Positions 31,651 through 39,324 of a stretch of DNA of 46,138 nucleotides are shown here, piece after piece. The stretch spans positions 4,979-51,116 of the forward strand of contig DCHB01000053.1 of the NCBI GenBank assembly GCA_002314685.1, in the 5' to 3' direction. Origin of the DNA: Clostridiales bacterium UBA1763. Its GTDB lineage: Bacteria > Bacillota > Clostridia > Oscillospirales > Oscillospiraceae. Under the pieces are notes generated by a model. That model had not been told where the DNA came from. It did not search any database and was given only the letters and a program-made list of their open reading frames with translations. A program made the position numbers and the translations under genes. Position 1 is the first letter of the stretch. Each line of letters opens with the position of its first letter.

Positions 31651-33246
31651 TTACAGTGTGCTGAGGATTTGCGCGCCCTTGGTTTTCAGCCAGCGGCACA
31701 TAAGCGCGCAGGCGACTGCGCCAACAGCCGTGAATGCCGCGAGATACCACGCCGCACTGACGGTTTTGAGCAGGAAGTATCCGCCGACGAGCAGAAGTCC
31801 ATAGCCCCAGCTGCCGAAAATCGCTATCATGACACTGCTGCTCTGCTTTATGGGGACAACCTCGTTTGTCCACGTAAGTATGGGCATTTTTATTCCGATC
31901 ATCATGCTGAACAGCGACGAAAGCAGAGGGAAGGTCAGCGTGCACAGCAGGAACATCACCGTTTCTGCAACGGACATCGGTACTACTATTACGACGCACA
32001 GACAGTAGAAAATCATCGGTATCTCGGTGATTAAAAACTGCACCTTGACCTTAGCCTTGATAACCTGCCACATATCGAGAGGCAGTGACTGAATAAGCCA
32101 CAGACTTTTGCCCTCGAGTGAGACAGACGGCGCCGCAGAATCGTTCATCGATGCAAGCAGGCAGGCACCGCCCACAAGAATTACGGGTATAGCCTCAGCA
32201 AGCGCGGCAAGCTCCGCGGGAATTGCGCTTAATATGAAATTGCCCTTGATAAGCAGCATTATACCCGCCGCGGGTACGAACAGAACGCCGAAGCCGCAGT
32301 TTAACATATACAGCGAGCTTGACGAAAACAGAGAAAACTCCTTGCCGAGCAATGAGCGCGAGACACTTCTCGCCTTCTGCGACTTCCTCGGTGCTTTTGC
32401 CTTTTTGCTCTTGGGTGTCGAGGTCGCAATGCTCATGAAGGTGCCCTTGAGCATAAACCATATTGCGGCGGCAAAGGCGAGGCAAACCGCGAGGCACAGC
32501 AAAATCGGCAGAGGCTTGCCCAAGCCGTTTAAGCCCCACGAATAGAGGAAATACGCCGAGCCCTTTATCTTTGCGCCGTAAACTGCCGCATTTGCAACGA
32601 GGTCGCGGATTATGACCTCCGCCTTGAAATAGACGTAGTAATAAAGCCCGATGAAAATGATTGACGCGGCAACGCCCGCAAAGCTGCTGTTTTTCACCTT
32701 TAAGCTTATCTTTGCGACAACCAAGCCGAGCAGGCAGGCAGATGCCCACACTATAAACGAAATCTCGAGCTGCATGAACAAGCCGCCGACAAGTGCCGCA
32801 ATATCAAAGCCCATAACAAGCTGATACACGATTACAGCGGGCAGGAAGGCGACAGCCGAATAAACCGTGCCCATTATAAATGTCACCGAAACGCGCGAGG
32901 CAACAACCGTGCTGACGGGAATGGGCATTGAAAGCAGAAGGTCGTTATCCTTTGCAAGATACAGCTCCGAGAAGGTGTTGAGCACCGAGCCGAACATACC
33001 AAGTGCGACGGCTATCATCGCGAACAGGTCAAAATACATCCACTGCACGCCTGCTGACGCGAGTGGCTCGCAGACGGAAACCGCGACGAAGGCAATCGAG
33101 CCGCCCACAACGCCGCCTATGAGCGCCACAAACAAAAGCGCCATGAGCAGGGTGCCCGACTTTGACCGCGCCTTGTTTTTCTTAGCATCGAAAAACCAGC
33201 TTCGGAACAACTCGAAAAGCTGCTTTTTGAACAGAATTTTATACAT
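31651..33246 (-). CDS. ABC transporter permease (large, ABC-2-like)
   Basis: This 531-residue membrane protein has about twelve hydrophobic segments in two halves, separated by a basic cytoplasmic stretch (STPKSKKAKAPRKSQKARS near 275-295). No peptidase or binding domain is seen. It is paired with the ABC ATPase just upstream, sharing one base (TAATG). Large putative permeases of this kind accompany exporter-type ATPases in Firmicutes. The substrate is unknown; the TetR regulator in the operon suggests efflux of a toxic or signalling compound. GGAGG precedes the ATG. Confidence 0.82.
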   Translation of the reverse strand: MYKILFKKQLFELFRSWFFDAKKNKARSKSGTLLMALLFVALIGGVVGGSIAFVAVSVCEPLASAGVQWMYFDLFAMIAVALGMFGSVLNTFSELYLAKDNDLLLSMPIPVSTVVASRVSVTFIMGTVYSAVAFLPAVIVYQLVMGFDIAALVGGLFMQLEISFIVWASACLLGLVVAKISLKVKNSSFAGVAASIIFIGLYYYVYFKAEVIIRDLVANAAVYGAKIKGSAYFLYSWGLNGLGKPLPILLCLAVCLAFAAAIWFMLKGTFMSIATSTPKSKKAKAPRKSQKARSVSRSLLGKEFSLFSSSSLYMLNCGFGVLFVPAAGIMLLIKGNFILSAIPAELAALAEAIPVILVGGACLLASMNDSAAPSVSLEGKSLWLIQSLPLDMWQVIKAKVKVQFLITEIPMIFYCLCVVIVVPMSVAETVMFLLCTLTFPLLSSLFSMMIGIKMPILTWTNEVVPIKQSSSVMIAIFGSWGYGLLLVGGYFLLKTVSAAWYLAAFTAVGAVACALMCRWLKTKGAQILSTL

Positions 33247-33956
33247 TACTTTTCTGCCTCCAGTTCCAAGAACACATCCTCGAGGCTCTCGTCACCCTTG
33301 ACCTGCTCCATTGTGCCCGCCTTAATAAGCTTGCCGCCCTTGATTATTGCGACCTTGTCGCAGAGCTTTTCGGCAACCTCAAGCACGTGAGTGGAGAAGA
33401 ATATCGCGCCGCCCTTATCGCAGTGCTCACGCATCATCTCCTTGAGCAGATGCGCCGCCTTCGGGTCAAGACCGACAAAGGGCTCATCCATGATAATGAG
33501 CTTCGGGTCGTGAAGCCACGCGGAAATAATCGCAAGCTTCTGCTTCATGCCGTGGGAGTAGGATGCAATGGGCGAAGCGAGGTCGTCGGTCAGTGCAAAA
33601 ATCTCCGCGTACTTCTCAATTTTCTCCTTGCGGGTATCGGTGGGAATGCCGAACACGTCGGCGATGAAATTGAGGTACTTTGCGCCCGTCATGTAGTCGT
33701 ACAGGTCGGGGTTATCGGGTATGTAGGCAATTTTCTTTTTGCACTCGAGGGGCTCTTTTGAAATGTCCGTTCCGTCGATTTTGATTGTGCCCTCCTCAAA
33801 GCTGAGAATGCCCGCAATGCTTTTGAGCGTTGTGGTTTTGCCCGCGCCGTTATGACCGATAAAGCCGTAAATTTCTCCGCGCTGAATGTGAAGCGACAGG
33901 TCATCTACCGCCTTTTTTTCGTCGTACTGCTTTGTAAGATGTTCAATAGTAAGCAT
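33246..33956 (-). CDS. ABC transporter ATP-binding protein
   Basis: This 236-residue ATPase of the drug-export type has Walker A GHNGAGKTT near 34-42 and signature SYSHGMKQKL. Walker B is LIIMDEPFVGLDP, and the switch His is in STHVLE. The SHGMKQK signature is typical of the CcmA/NatA group paired with ABC-2 permeases. It energises the permease encoded next in the operon. It lies 17 bases after the VOC gene. Confidence 0.93.
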   Translation of the reverse strand: MLTIEHLTKQYDEKKAVDDLSLHIQRGEIYGFIGHNGAGKTTTLKSIAGILSFEEGTIKIDGTDISKEPLECKKKIAYIPDNPDLYDYMTGAKYLNFIADVFGIPTDTRKEKIEKYAEIFALTDDLASPIASYSHGMKQKLAIISAWLHDPKLIIMDEPFVGLDPKAAHLLKEMMREHCDKGGAIFFSTHVLEVAEKLCDKVAIIKGGKLIKAGTMEQVKGDESLEDVFLELEAEK

Positions 33957-33973
33957 GGTTTTTCTCCTGTTTT

Positions 33974-34345
33974 TTATTCAAAATTCATCGGCGTTCCGAC
34001 CTCGATGAGATTCCCGTCGGGGTCGTAAAAACGCACCACGGTCTGACCCCAGCTATGAGTCATAAGCCGATTGACATATTCAATCTCAGGATAAGCCGAC
34101 TCGAGCTTTTTCACAAAGCCCTCAATGTCGCTCTCCTCAAAATACAGCTCGCAGGAGTTGCTTTTTCCCATAATATCTCTGCCTAAAAAGCCTCTCCAGA
34201 TTTTCTCGTCCTGAAGCACAAGACCTTCGGATAATATCATATTCCCGTCGTTGTCTCTGAGCAGCTCGAGACCGAAAATCTCGCTGTAAAACGCTCTCGA
34301 TTTTTCTATATCCTTTGTAACTATAAGCACATTTTTAAGCTTCAT
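33974..34345 (-). CDS. VOC-family (glyoxalase/bleomycin-resistance-like) protein
   Basis: This 123-residue protein has the VOC fold pattern. It begins KNVLIVTKDIEKSRAFYSEIFGLELL and ends with VVRFYDPDGNLIEVG, whose glutamate is a usual metal ligand. Family members are lyases, dioxygenases or drug-binding proteins. Nothing here fixes the reaction, but a place between a TetR regulator and an exporter fits a role in drug or toxic-compound handling. The ATG at 34345 follows AAAGGAG by 8 bases; an upstream in-frame start at 34378 would overlap the TetR gene and is not supported. Confidence 0.82.
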   Translation of the reverse strand: MKLKNVLIVTKDIEKSRAFYSEIFGLELLRDNDGNMILSEGLVLQDEKIWRGFLGRDIMGKSNSCELYFEESDIEGFVKKLESAYPEIEYVNRLMTHSWGQTVVRFYDPDGNLIEVGTPMNFE

Positions 34346-34358
34346 CACACTCGCTCCT

Positions 34359-34982
34359 TTACGCCTTATACAGCTCAAAGAAATTCGCTATATGCTTATC
34401 AACGAGCGCCTTTGCCTCCAGCTCGCGCTCGGGCTCGTTTTCTCTGTCACACAGATTGAGCCACGCGGAAATCGGCAGGCAGAACTGCGCCGCCATAGTC
34501 TCCGCGCCCGCATCGCGCAGTACGCCGTTCTTTATGAAAAAGCGCATCATGCCGACATGGTAGCTCATTACATCGTCATAGTTCATTTTCGTCAGAAGCT
34601 TGCCGAGCTCGGGATTTGAAAACTGCTCTATCATCAGCATTTTTCTGCCGCGGCTGACAGTCGGGTCATGCAGAATATATCTAAGATGCAGCTTGACCTG
34701 CACGGCAACCTTATGCGCACACAGATCGGTTTTATCGCGCGTGAACTCCTCATCGTCCCAGCTGACATTCACAAACATTGAATGTCGGTTGTACTCGTCG
34801 ATTACACTCGCAATCAATTCGTCCAAAAGTGCCTGCTTGCTCTCAAAATGATTGTATAGCGAAGCCTTGCGAATGCCGACCGCATCGGCAATCATCGAAA
34901 CGCTCGTCGCCCCGTAGCCCTTTACGGAAAACAGCTCCAATGCCGCCTCTAAAATCCGTTCCTTTGTATTCGTTTTATCCAA
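34359..34982 (-). CDS. TetR-family transcriptional regulator
   Basis: This 207-residue repressor has the TetR N-terminal helix-turn-helix (RILEAALELFSVKGYGATSVSMIADAVGIRKASLYNHFESK at about 9-49) and a variable helical ligand domain. The start is a TTG at 34982; the next in-frame ATG would cut into the DNA-binding domain, so the TTG is well supported, though the ribosome site is weak. It heads the TetR-VOC-ABC operon and probably represses it through the palindrome in its own promoter. Confidence 0.9.
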   Translation of the reverse strand: MDKTNTKERILEAALELFSVKGYGATSVSMIADAVGIRKASLYNHFESKQALLDELIASVIDEYNRHSMFVNVSWDDEEFTRDKTDLCAHKVAVQVKLHLRYILHDPTVSRGRKMLMIEQFSNPELGKLLTKMNYDDVMSYHVGMMRFFIKNGVLRDAGAETMAAQFCLPISAWLNLCDRENEPERELEAKALVDKHIANFFELYKA

Positions 34983-35017
34983 TTCTTATTTCGCCTCTGT
35001 CCTTTCAATTCGGGCGT

Positions 35018-35046
35018 ATTATAGCAAACTACCGTTCGTTAGTCAA
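35018..35046 (-). promoter_or_regulatory. Promoter of the tetR-VOC-ABC operon
   Basis: On the minus strand TTGACT (35041-35046), 17 bases and a perfect TATAAT (35018-35023) form a near-consensus promoter. Confidence 0.85.
35028..35043. promoter_or_regulatory. Candidate TetR operator
   Basis: The imperfect 16-bp palindrome ACTACCGTTCGTTAGT, with arms ACTA-CG and CG-TAGT, fills most of the promoter spacer. A bound TetR dimer would block RNA polymerase. Confidence 0.65.
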
Positions 35047-35082
35047 GGGCATTGCGCAATAATGCTCACTATCGAAAATATT

Positions 35083-35110
35083 GTCGGAGTACGGTAATTC
35101 GCACTCCGAC
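35083..35110 (-). terminator. Hairpin after the phosphatidyltransferase gene
   Basis: GTCGGAGT (35083-35090) pairs with ACTCCGAC (35103-35110) across 12 bases. The T-run is weak (AATATTTT), so termination may be partial. Confidence 0.6.
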
Positions 35111-35115
35111 GATTA

Positions 35116-35610
35116 TTACATTACGCTTTTTCCCGTTCTGATGAGGTGCCCCTCCTCGATTGCCGCATACAGTGCGGCGAGGCAGACAAGCCCCGCGCAG
35201 TAATCGAAGGCGGCAAGCTCAGCCGTCAGCGGCAGGGCAAAAAGCAGTGCGCCCGTCAGTTTGTTTGCCTTTGTATGCTCGGACGGAAGCTTTTTGTTTT
35301 TTATTAAGCCCGAGGCGATATTCACGAGCTTTATCGCGGCAATTACCGCAATGCAAATATATAGCCACGTGCTTATTTTCAGCACGGGGATAAGCTTCAC
35401 GAGGGACACCGCAACGAGGATAAAATCCGCGGCGGTGTCGAGTCTTGCGCCGAATTGACTTGCCGTGCCCGTTTTTCTCGCAACGAAACCGTCGAGCGCA
35501 TCCGAAAGCCCCGCCGCCGCATAGAGGGCGTAAAAGGGCGCTGAAAGCGCCTCGCAAAACAGCAGGGCAAGACTGCAAATTATTCTGATAAGGCTTATAA
35601 GGTTTGCCAT
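35116..35610 (-). CDS. CDP-alcohol phosphatidyltransferase
   Basis: This 164-residue membrane protein has about five hydrophobic segments. It carries the full family motif D-x2-DG-x2-AR-x8-G-x3-D-x3-D, read as DALDGFVARKTGTASQFGARLDTAADF near 37-63. Such enzymes join a CDP-activated lipid to an alcohol such as glycerol phosphate, inositol or serine. It is shorter than a typical PgsA and is not next to other lipid genes, so its alcohol partner is unknown. Its start overlaps the end of the XRE-AbrB gene by 16 bases, which ties it to the ABC operon. Confidence 0.87.
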   Translation of the reverse strand: MANLISLIRIICSLALLFCEALSAPFYALYAAAGLSDALDGFVARKTGTASQFGARLDTAADFILVAVSLVKLIPVLKISTWLYICIAVIAAIKLVNIASGLIKNKKLPSEHTKANKLTGALLFALPLTAELAAFDYCAGLVCLAALYAAIEEGHLIRTGKSVM

Positions 35611-36059
35611 TTTACAGCCTCGTCCGTTTCGTTCATCAGTGTAGCAAGCTCCATGATTTTTCTCATGTTCTCTTCAAATCTCTCGGCGGCAATAAGTGCA
35701 ATTCCCTCGTCATCGCTGAGCACAATCAGTCTATCGCCGCCGCGAAGCCCGAATTTATCCCTTGCACCCTTGGGAATTACTATCTGACCTCTGTCGTTGA
35801 GTGTGACCGAGCCCCAGATATTTTTGCCCCTCGGCGCGAGCATTGAGTCGCCGAAGCCCTCCGCCGACTGTCCGTTCATGAGACTGTCGAGCGTCACGCC
35901 GTAAGTCTGCGCGAGCAGACTGCATTTTTCAATGTCGGGCACAGTCGCGCCCGTCTCCCATTTTGCATAAGCCTGACGGGAGATACTAATTTTTTCGGCT
36001 ATTGCCTCCTGCGAATAGCCATGGAGATTTCTCAGCATTACGAGGTTTTCCTTCAGCAT
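35595..36059 (-). CDS. XRE helix-turn-helix and SpoVT/AbrB fusion regulator
   Basis: This 154-residue protein joins two DNA-binding folds. Residues 5-60 form an XRE/Cro helix-turn-helix (NLHGYSQEAIAEKISISRQAYAKWETG, then PDIEKCSLLAQTYGVTLDSLM). Residues 82-125 form a SpoVT/AbrB swapped-hairpin domain (WGSVTLNDRGQIVIPKGARDKFGLRGGDRLIVL). A short helical tail follows. GAGGAGG lies 7 bases before the ATG. Placed in an ABC-transporter operon, it is a likely autoregulator acting on the inverted repeat at 37482-37504. Confidence 0.9.
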   Translation of the reverse strand: MLKENLVMLRNLHGYSQEAIAEKISISRQAYAKWETGATVPDIEKCSLLAQTYGVTLDSLMNGQSAEGFGDSMLAPRGKNIWGSVTLNDRGQIVIPKGARDKFGLRGGDRLIVLSDDEGIALIAAERFEENMRKIMELATLMNETDEAVKWQTL

Positions 36060-36071
36060 ACAGCCGCCTCC

Positions 36072-36725
36072 TCAAAGGTCGATTTTTTCAAATCTCTCGC
36101 AGGCTTTTCGGCACGACAGCAGCGTTATCAGCACATACACCGCAAGCCCTGCAAGCAGGGTGAGTATTTGCCGTGCAAGATAATCCGTGCCGAAGGCATT
36201 GAGCCAGCCGAGAGTCGGGAAATAGTGCGCCGCCTCCGCTATGCTTATAACGATAAAGGCGACAACAATGTAAATCACGAAGGGCTTGCCGTGCTTGTAG
36301 GCGGTTTTGAAGAAGCCGCCGAGGAACACGCTGTTAAACACGGCGAACACGACAAACGCCATGCCGAGGGCAAAGCAGTTTGCATTCATCAGCGCGTTTT
36401 GCGTATAAACGGGTGCCTGCGCAAGCGCAGTCATTCTCACAATCATAGCCCCCGCCATGAGCAGAATACTGCAAAGCTCAATCGCGCAGACGAAGATGTA
36501 TTTGCCCTTGACAACATCGCGCTTTGCAACGGGAAGCAGGGCGGAAAACAGAATGTCATTCGTCTCGCGCGCATTCTGAAAGCTCTGGAAAATTCCGAGC
36601 GTCACAAAGAACGCGCCGCACAGCACGGGATAACCGGGGAGGAAAAACATCAGCCCGAAAAGTATGAAAAGAAAGGACAAAATTGACGCGCTGAGCTTAA
36701 ACTCTTTTCTCAGAAGCTTAGTCAT
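36072..36725 (-). CDS. ABC-2 transporter permease
   Basis: This 217-residue membrane protein has about six hydrophobic segments. It begins MTKLLRKEFKLSASILSFLFILFG, with the central ARETNDILFSALLPVAKRDVVKGKYIF typical of ABC-2 permeases. It works with the ATPase encoded directly upstream. The ATG at 36725 follows GGGGTGA and overlaps the ATPase end by 8 bases; the longer reading from 36779 would extend far into that gene. Confidence 0.85.
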   Translation of the reverse strand: MTKLLRKEFKLSASILSFLFILFGLMFFLPGYPVLCGAFFVTLGIFQSFQNARETNDILFSALLPVAKRDVVKGKYIFVCAIELCSILLMAGAMIVRMTALAQAPVYTQNALMNANCFALGMAFVVFAVFNSVFLGGFFKTAYKHGKPFVIYIVVAFIVISIAEAAHYFPTLGWLNAFGTDYLARQILTLLAGLAVYVLITLLSCRKACERFEKIDL

Positions 36726-37440
36726 TGCCCTCACCCCTTTCCATGCGCAGGAAGGTCTCCTCGAGGCTCTCTCCCTCATGCGAAAAGCGGGCTGAAAACT
36801 CCGCCTTCGGCGCCGCCGCGACTATCTCGCCCTTTGAGATATACACAATATCGTCGGCGCATTTTTCAATGTCGGAAATTATGTGCGTTGAGAAAAACAC
36901 GGCAACTCCGTCGCGCTTCAGCTCCTTGAAAAGCTCGAGCAATTCATCGCGCGAAAAGGGGTCAAGCCCGCTTGTCGGCTCGTCTAAAATGAGCACCTCG
37001 GCATTGTGTGAAAGCGCAATCAGAAGGTTGCACTTAACCTTCATGCCCTCGGATAATTCAAGTGCCGTCTTGTTCTCGTCAAGCGCAAACAGCCCGAGAT
37101 ATTTGCGGTATGCCGCCTCATCCCATGTGTCGTAGCACTCCTTGACGATGTCGATTATATCCCTGAGCTTTTTTCTCGGATACCAATTTACCGTGCCCGT
37201 CGAATAGCCTATGTGCTTTTTGATTTCGGTCTCATGCTCGGAGAGCTTTTTGCCGAAATAGACTATGTCTCCGCTGTCGGGATGCACTAAGTTGAGCATG
37301 GATTTTATCGTCGTGGTTTTTCCTGCGCCGTTTCTGCCTATAAAGCCCGTAATCCTGCCCGCCTCAATCTCAAAGGACACATCGCGGAGCTTAAAGGCGG
37401 GATAGGTTTTGTTGAGCTTCTGAATACTTACAATAGCCAT
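36718..37440 (-). CDS. ABC transporter ATP-binding protein
   Basis: This 240-residue exporter-type ATPase has Walker A GRNGAGKTT near 35-43 and signature ELSEGMKVKCNL. Walker B is VLILDEPTSGLDP, and the switch is STHIIS. The LSEGMK signature is typical of YtrB/NatA-like ATPases that serve small ABC-2 permeases in Firmicutes. GGAGG lies 5 bases before the ATG. It leads the ATPase, permease, XRE-AbrB and phosphatidyltransferase operon. Confidence 0.93.
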   Translation of the reverse strand: MAIVSIQKLNKTYPAFKLRDVSFEIEAGRITGFIGRNGAGKTTTIKSMLNLVHPDSGDIVYFGKKLSEHETEIKKHIGYSTGTVNWYPRKKLRDIIDIVKECYDTWDEAAYRKYLGLFALDENKTALELSEGMKVKCNLLIALSHNAEVLILDEPTSGLDPFSRDELLELFKELKRDGVAVFFSTHIISDIEKCADDIVYISKGEIVAAAPKAEFSARFSHEGESLEETFLRMERGEGND

Positions 37441-37471
37441 ACAAACCTCCGAAAATATGATTTATGTGAAT

Positions 37472-37500
37472 ATTGTAAGCTTTGGTTACGTAGCTTTCAA
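37472..37500 (-). promoter_or_regulatory. Promoter of the ABC/XRE-AbrB operon
   Basis: On the minus strand TTGAAA (37495-37500), 17 bases and TACAAT (37472-37477) lie 31 bases before the ATPase ATG. Confidence 0.75.
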
Positions 37501-37504
37501 CCAA
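37482..37504. promoter_or_regulatory. Candidate operator in the ABC/XRE-AbrB promoter
   Basis: TTGGTT (37482-37487) and AACCAA (37499-37504) are perfect inverted arms separated by 11 bases, spanning the -35 and spacer. The operon's own XRE-AbrB protein is the obvious candidate ligand. Confidence 0.6.
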
Positions 37505-37575
37505 CCCAAGCTAACATATTTTTCTGATATTTGTCGCTTTTAGTTGCACAGCGTGCGATAGAAAAGCGCCCGTGC

Positions 37576-37638
37576 TCAGTCAATGAGCTCGGAAAGCTCC
37601 TTGGTTTTTGCGCAGGCAATTTTGTCGTCCTTGTCCAT
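37576..37638 (-). CDS. Possible 20-residue small ORF after the GNAT-YoaP gene
   Basis: An ATG at 37638 follows GGGGATAAA and opens a frame reading MDKDDKIACAKTKELSELID, then TGA. The ribosome site is good and the peptide is charged, but nothing identifies it. It lies 12 bases after the GNAT-YoaP stop, so it could be a small co-translated peptide or a chance frame. Confidence 0.3.
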   Translation of the reverse strand: MDKDDKIACAKTKELSELID

Positions 37639-37650
37639 TTTATCCCCGCA

Positions 37651-38391
37651 TTATTTTCCCGCGAGAGCGAGAAATTTTTTATCGCTTTGTATGGCGTGCG
37701 TTATGAATTTGCCGTCACGAAACAGCGCGTAGTTCGTCACGGGTGCGGGCAGATTTTGCGCCGTCTGCCTGTCGCTCACGTGCACGGCTTTAAGCTCAAT
37801 CCCGTTTTCTTTTGCCGCCTCGACAACTCTCGGCACCCAGTAGTATGTAAACGGGCACTGGTCGGTGTAGTAGATTACGAAGCCCGTCTCGTCCGTGTGC
37901 GGATGCTTTGCGCAGGGCTTAAACTCAGGCGGCACGGCATCCTCGTGCAGAGGCAGATACATGAGCGTAATCCCGCAATCCGCCTCATCGGAAATCTTAA
38001 AGCCCTTGTACGCAAGATACCCCGGGTCTGACAGAAATTCCTTTTTTCTCTTTGCCGATGAGAGAATGCACACGCCGCTTTTGCCCTGCTTTTTTGCATC
38101 GGAAATGCACTTATCCATGAGCTCGTTTGAATAGCCCTTGCCCTTCATCGAGCCCGCTATCCACAGGCAGTTTATAAACATATAGCCCTCGGCATCAACG
38201 GGCACCCACGCATACTCCGCGGGGATGTACTCAATAAAGCACTTGCCGCGCTCAACGCTTCTGTAAAACACGAGCCCCTCGTCAAGTCTGTCCCTCATCC
38301 ACTGCTTTTTTGCAAGGCCCTGCTTGCCCGACATTGCACAGCAGATGTGCTCTGCGTCGATATTCTCTTTTGTGATTTGTATGTATTCCAT
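37651..38391 (-). CDS. GNAT acetyltransferase with C-terminal YoaP domain
   Basis: This 246-residue protein has an N-terminal GNAT domain (WIAGSMKGKGYSNELMDKCISDAKKQGKSGVCIL is the acetyl-CoA loop and helix). Its C-terminal YoaP-type, thioredoxin-like domain runs from about 170 (TGFVIYYTDQCPFTYYWVPRVVEAAKENGIEL). The single cysteine in TDQCPFT stands where thioredoxins have CxxC. The layout and length match Bacillus YoaP, whose function is unknown. It is the last sizeable gene of the cluster that begins at 40450 and starts 7 bases after the preceding gene; the ribosome site is weak. Confidence 0.83.
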   Translation of the reverse strand: MEYIQITKENIDAEHICCAMSGKQGLAKKQWMRDRLDEGLVFYRSVERGKCFIEYIPAEYAWVPVDAEGYMFINCLWIAGSMKGKGYSNELMDKCISDAKKQGKSGVCILSSAKRKKEFLSDPGYLAYKGFKISDEADCGITLMYLPLHEDAVPPEFKPCAKHPHTDETGFVIYYTDQCPFTYYWVPRVVEAAKENGIELKAVHVSDRQTAQNLPAPVTNYALFRDGKFITHAIQSDKKFLALAGK

Positions 38392-38398
38392 GTCAATC

Positions 38399-38809
38399 TC
38401 AGTTACGGGCTCCGCTGATTTTTATGCCGCCGTCAAAGCCGATTGTGCATACAGTGTCCGCCTGCTCCTGCCCTCTGACAGTAACAACGACGCAGTCATC
38501 CTCCCATTCGGTGCTCCAATCGCTTTCGAGTAATTGTCCGCCGTCGTTTGCGATGTTGAGCGTCTGCTGAGCGATTATCCTCTGTCCGTCCTTGAGGACA
38601 AGCCTTATATGAGTAAGACCGAAGGGAAAATCGGGATCGCCTATGCTTTCAAGCAGGAGGGTGTAGCCCCCGTCGGGAGACACCGACCTGTCAAGCTCGG
38701 TTATCTTGTATTCCGTCTCGTAAATAAAGAGCGAAAGGGCAATCGCAAACAGCACGAGCAAAGCCGCTATGACTATTCCCAAGCCCTTGAAAAAGCGTTT
38801 AAGATTCAT
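38399..38809 (-). CDS. Hypothetical membrane-anchored protein
   Basis: This 136-residue protein has one N-terminal membrane segment (about 8-29) and an extracellular beta-rich domain. That domain contains SPDGGYTLLLESIGDPDFPFG near 43-64. The pattern resembles small surface proteins of unknown function found in many Clostridia. I do not assign a family. It lies 14 bases after the deformylase-like gene and 7 bases before the GNAT-YoaP gene. Confidence 0.75.
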   Translation of the reverse strand: MNLKRFFKGLGIVIAALLVLFAIALSLFIYETEYKITELDRSVSPDGGYTLLLESIGDPDFPFGLTHIRLVLKDGQRIIAQQTLNIANDGGQLLESDWSTEWEDDCVVVTVRGQEQADTVCTIGFDGGIKISGARN

Positions 38810-38823
38810 CGGGTATATTTCCT

Positions 38824-39321
38824 TTACTGCAAATCTCTCTTCATCTGCATCATAATCAGAGACTTTTCATCAATGGCGCGCATGGTTGCGAGGATGCCGT
38901 CTAAGTGGTCATACTCGTGCTGAAGAAGCTCGGATAAATCGCCCTCAAGCTCCATTGTCTGGGCTCTGCCCTCGATGTCCGTGTAATTTAGCACGGCGCG
39001 CTTGTGACGCATCACTCTGACGCACAGCCCGGGGAAGGACATACAGTCGTCGAGCACCTCATAAAGCTCGTCATCGGGGAAGCTCATGACGGGATTTATT
39101 ATCACATATTCCCTGTCGGTGAGCATATAAAGTATTCTCTTTTTTATGCCGATCTGCGGTGCGGCAACAGCCCTGCCCGCGCCGTAGGTTTTTCTGTAAT
39201 CGAGCAGAGTGTCGTGCAGGTCATCCGCCCACGCTCTGAGCATGGGCGCGTCCTCCGCGGTGACGGGGGCGCTTATCTCGTACAGCGCGGGATTTCCGAG
39301 CTTGAGAATTTCCTTAACCAT
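38824..39321 (-). CDS. Peptide deformylase-like protein
   Basis: Peptide deformylase removes the formyl group from new proteins. This 165-residue protein has motif 1 as GRAVAAPQIG (usual GxGxAAxQIG). Motif 2 is DDCMSFPG (usual EGCLS), with the metal-binding cysteine kept. Motif 3 is QHEYDHLDG, with both histidines and the catalytic glutamate. All catalytic residues are therefore present, but motifs 1 and 2 are divergent. It may be a specialised second deformylase. GAGGAG lies before the ATG, in the tail of the upstream GyrI gene. Confidence 0.87.
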   Translation of the reverse strand: MVKEILKLGNPALYEISAPVTAEDAPMLRAWADDLHDTLLDYRKTYGAGRAVAAPQIGIKKRILYMLTDREYVIINPVMSFPDDELYEVLDDCMSFPGLCVRVMRHKRAVLNYTDIEGRAQTMELEGDLSELLQHEYDHLDGILATMRAIDEKSLIMMQMKRDLQ

Positions 39322-39324
39322 GGC

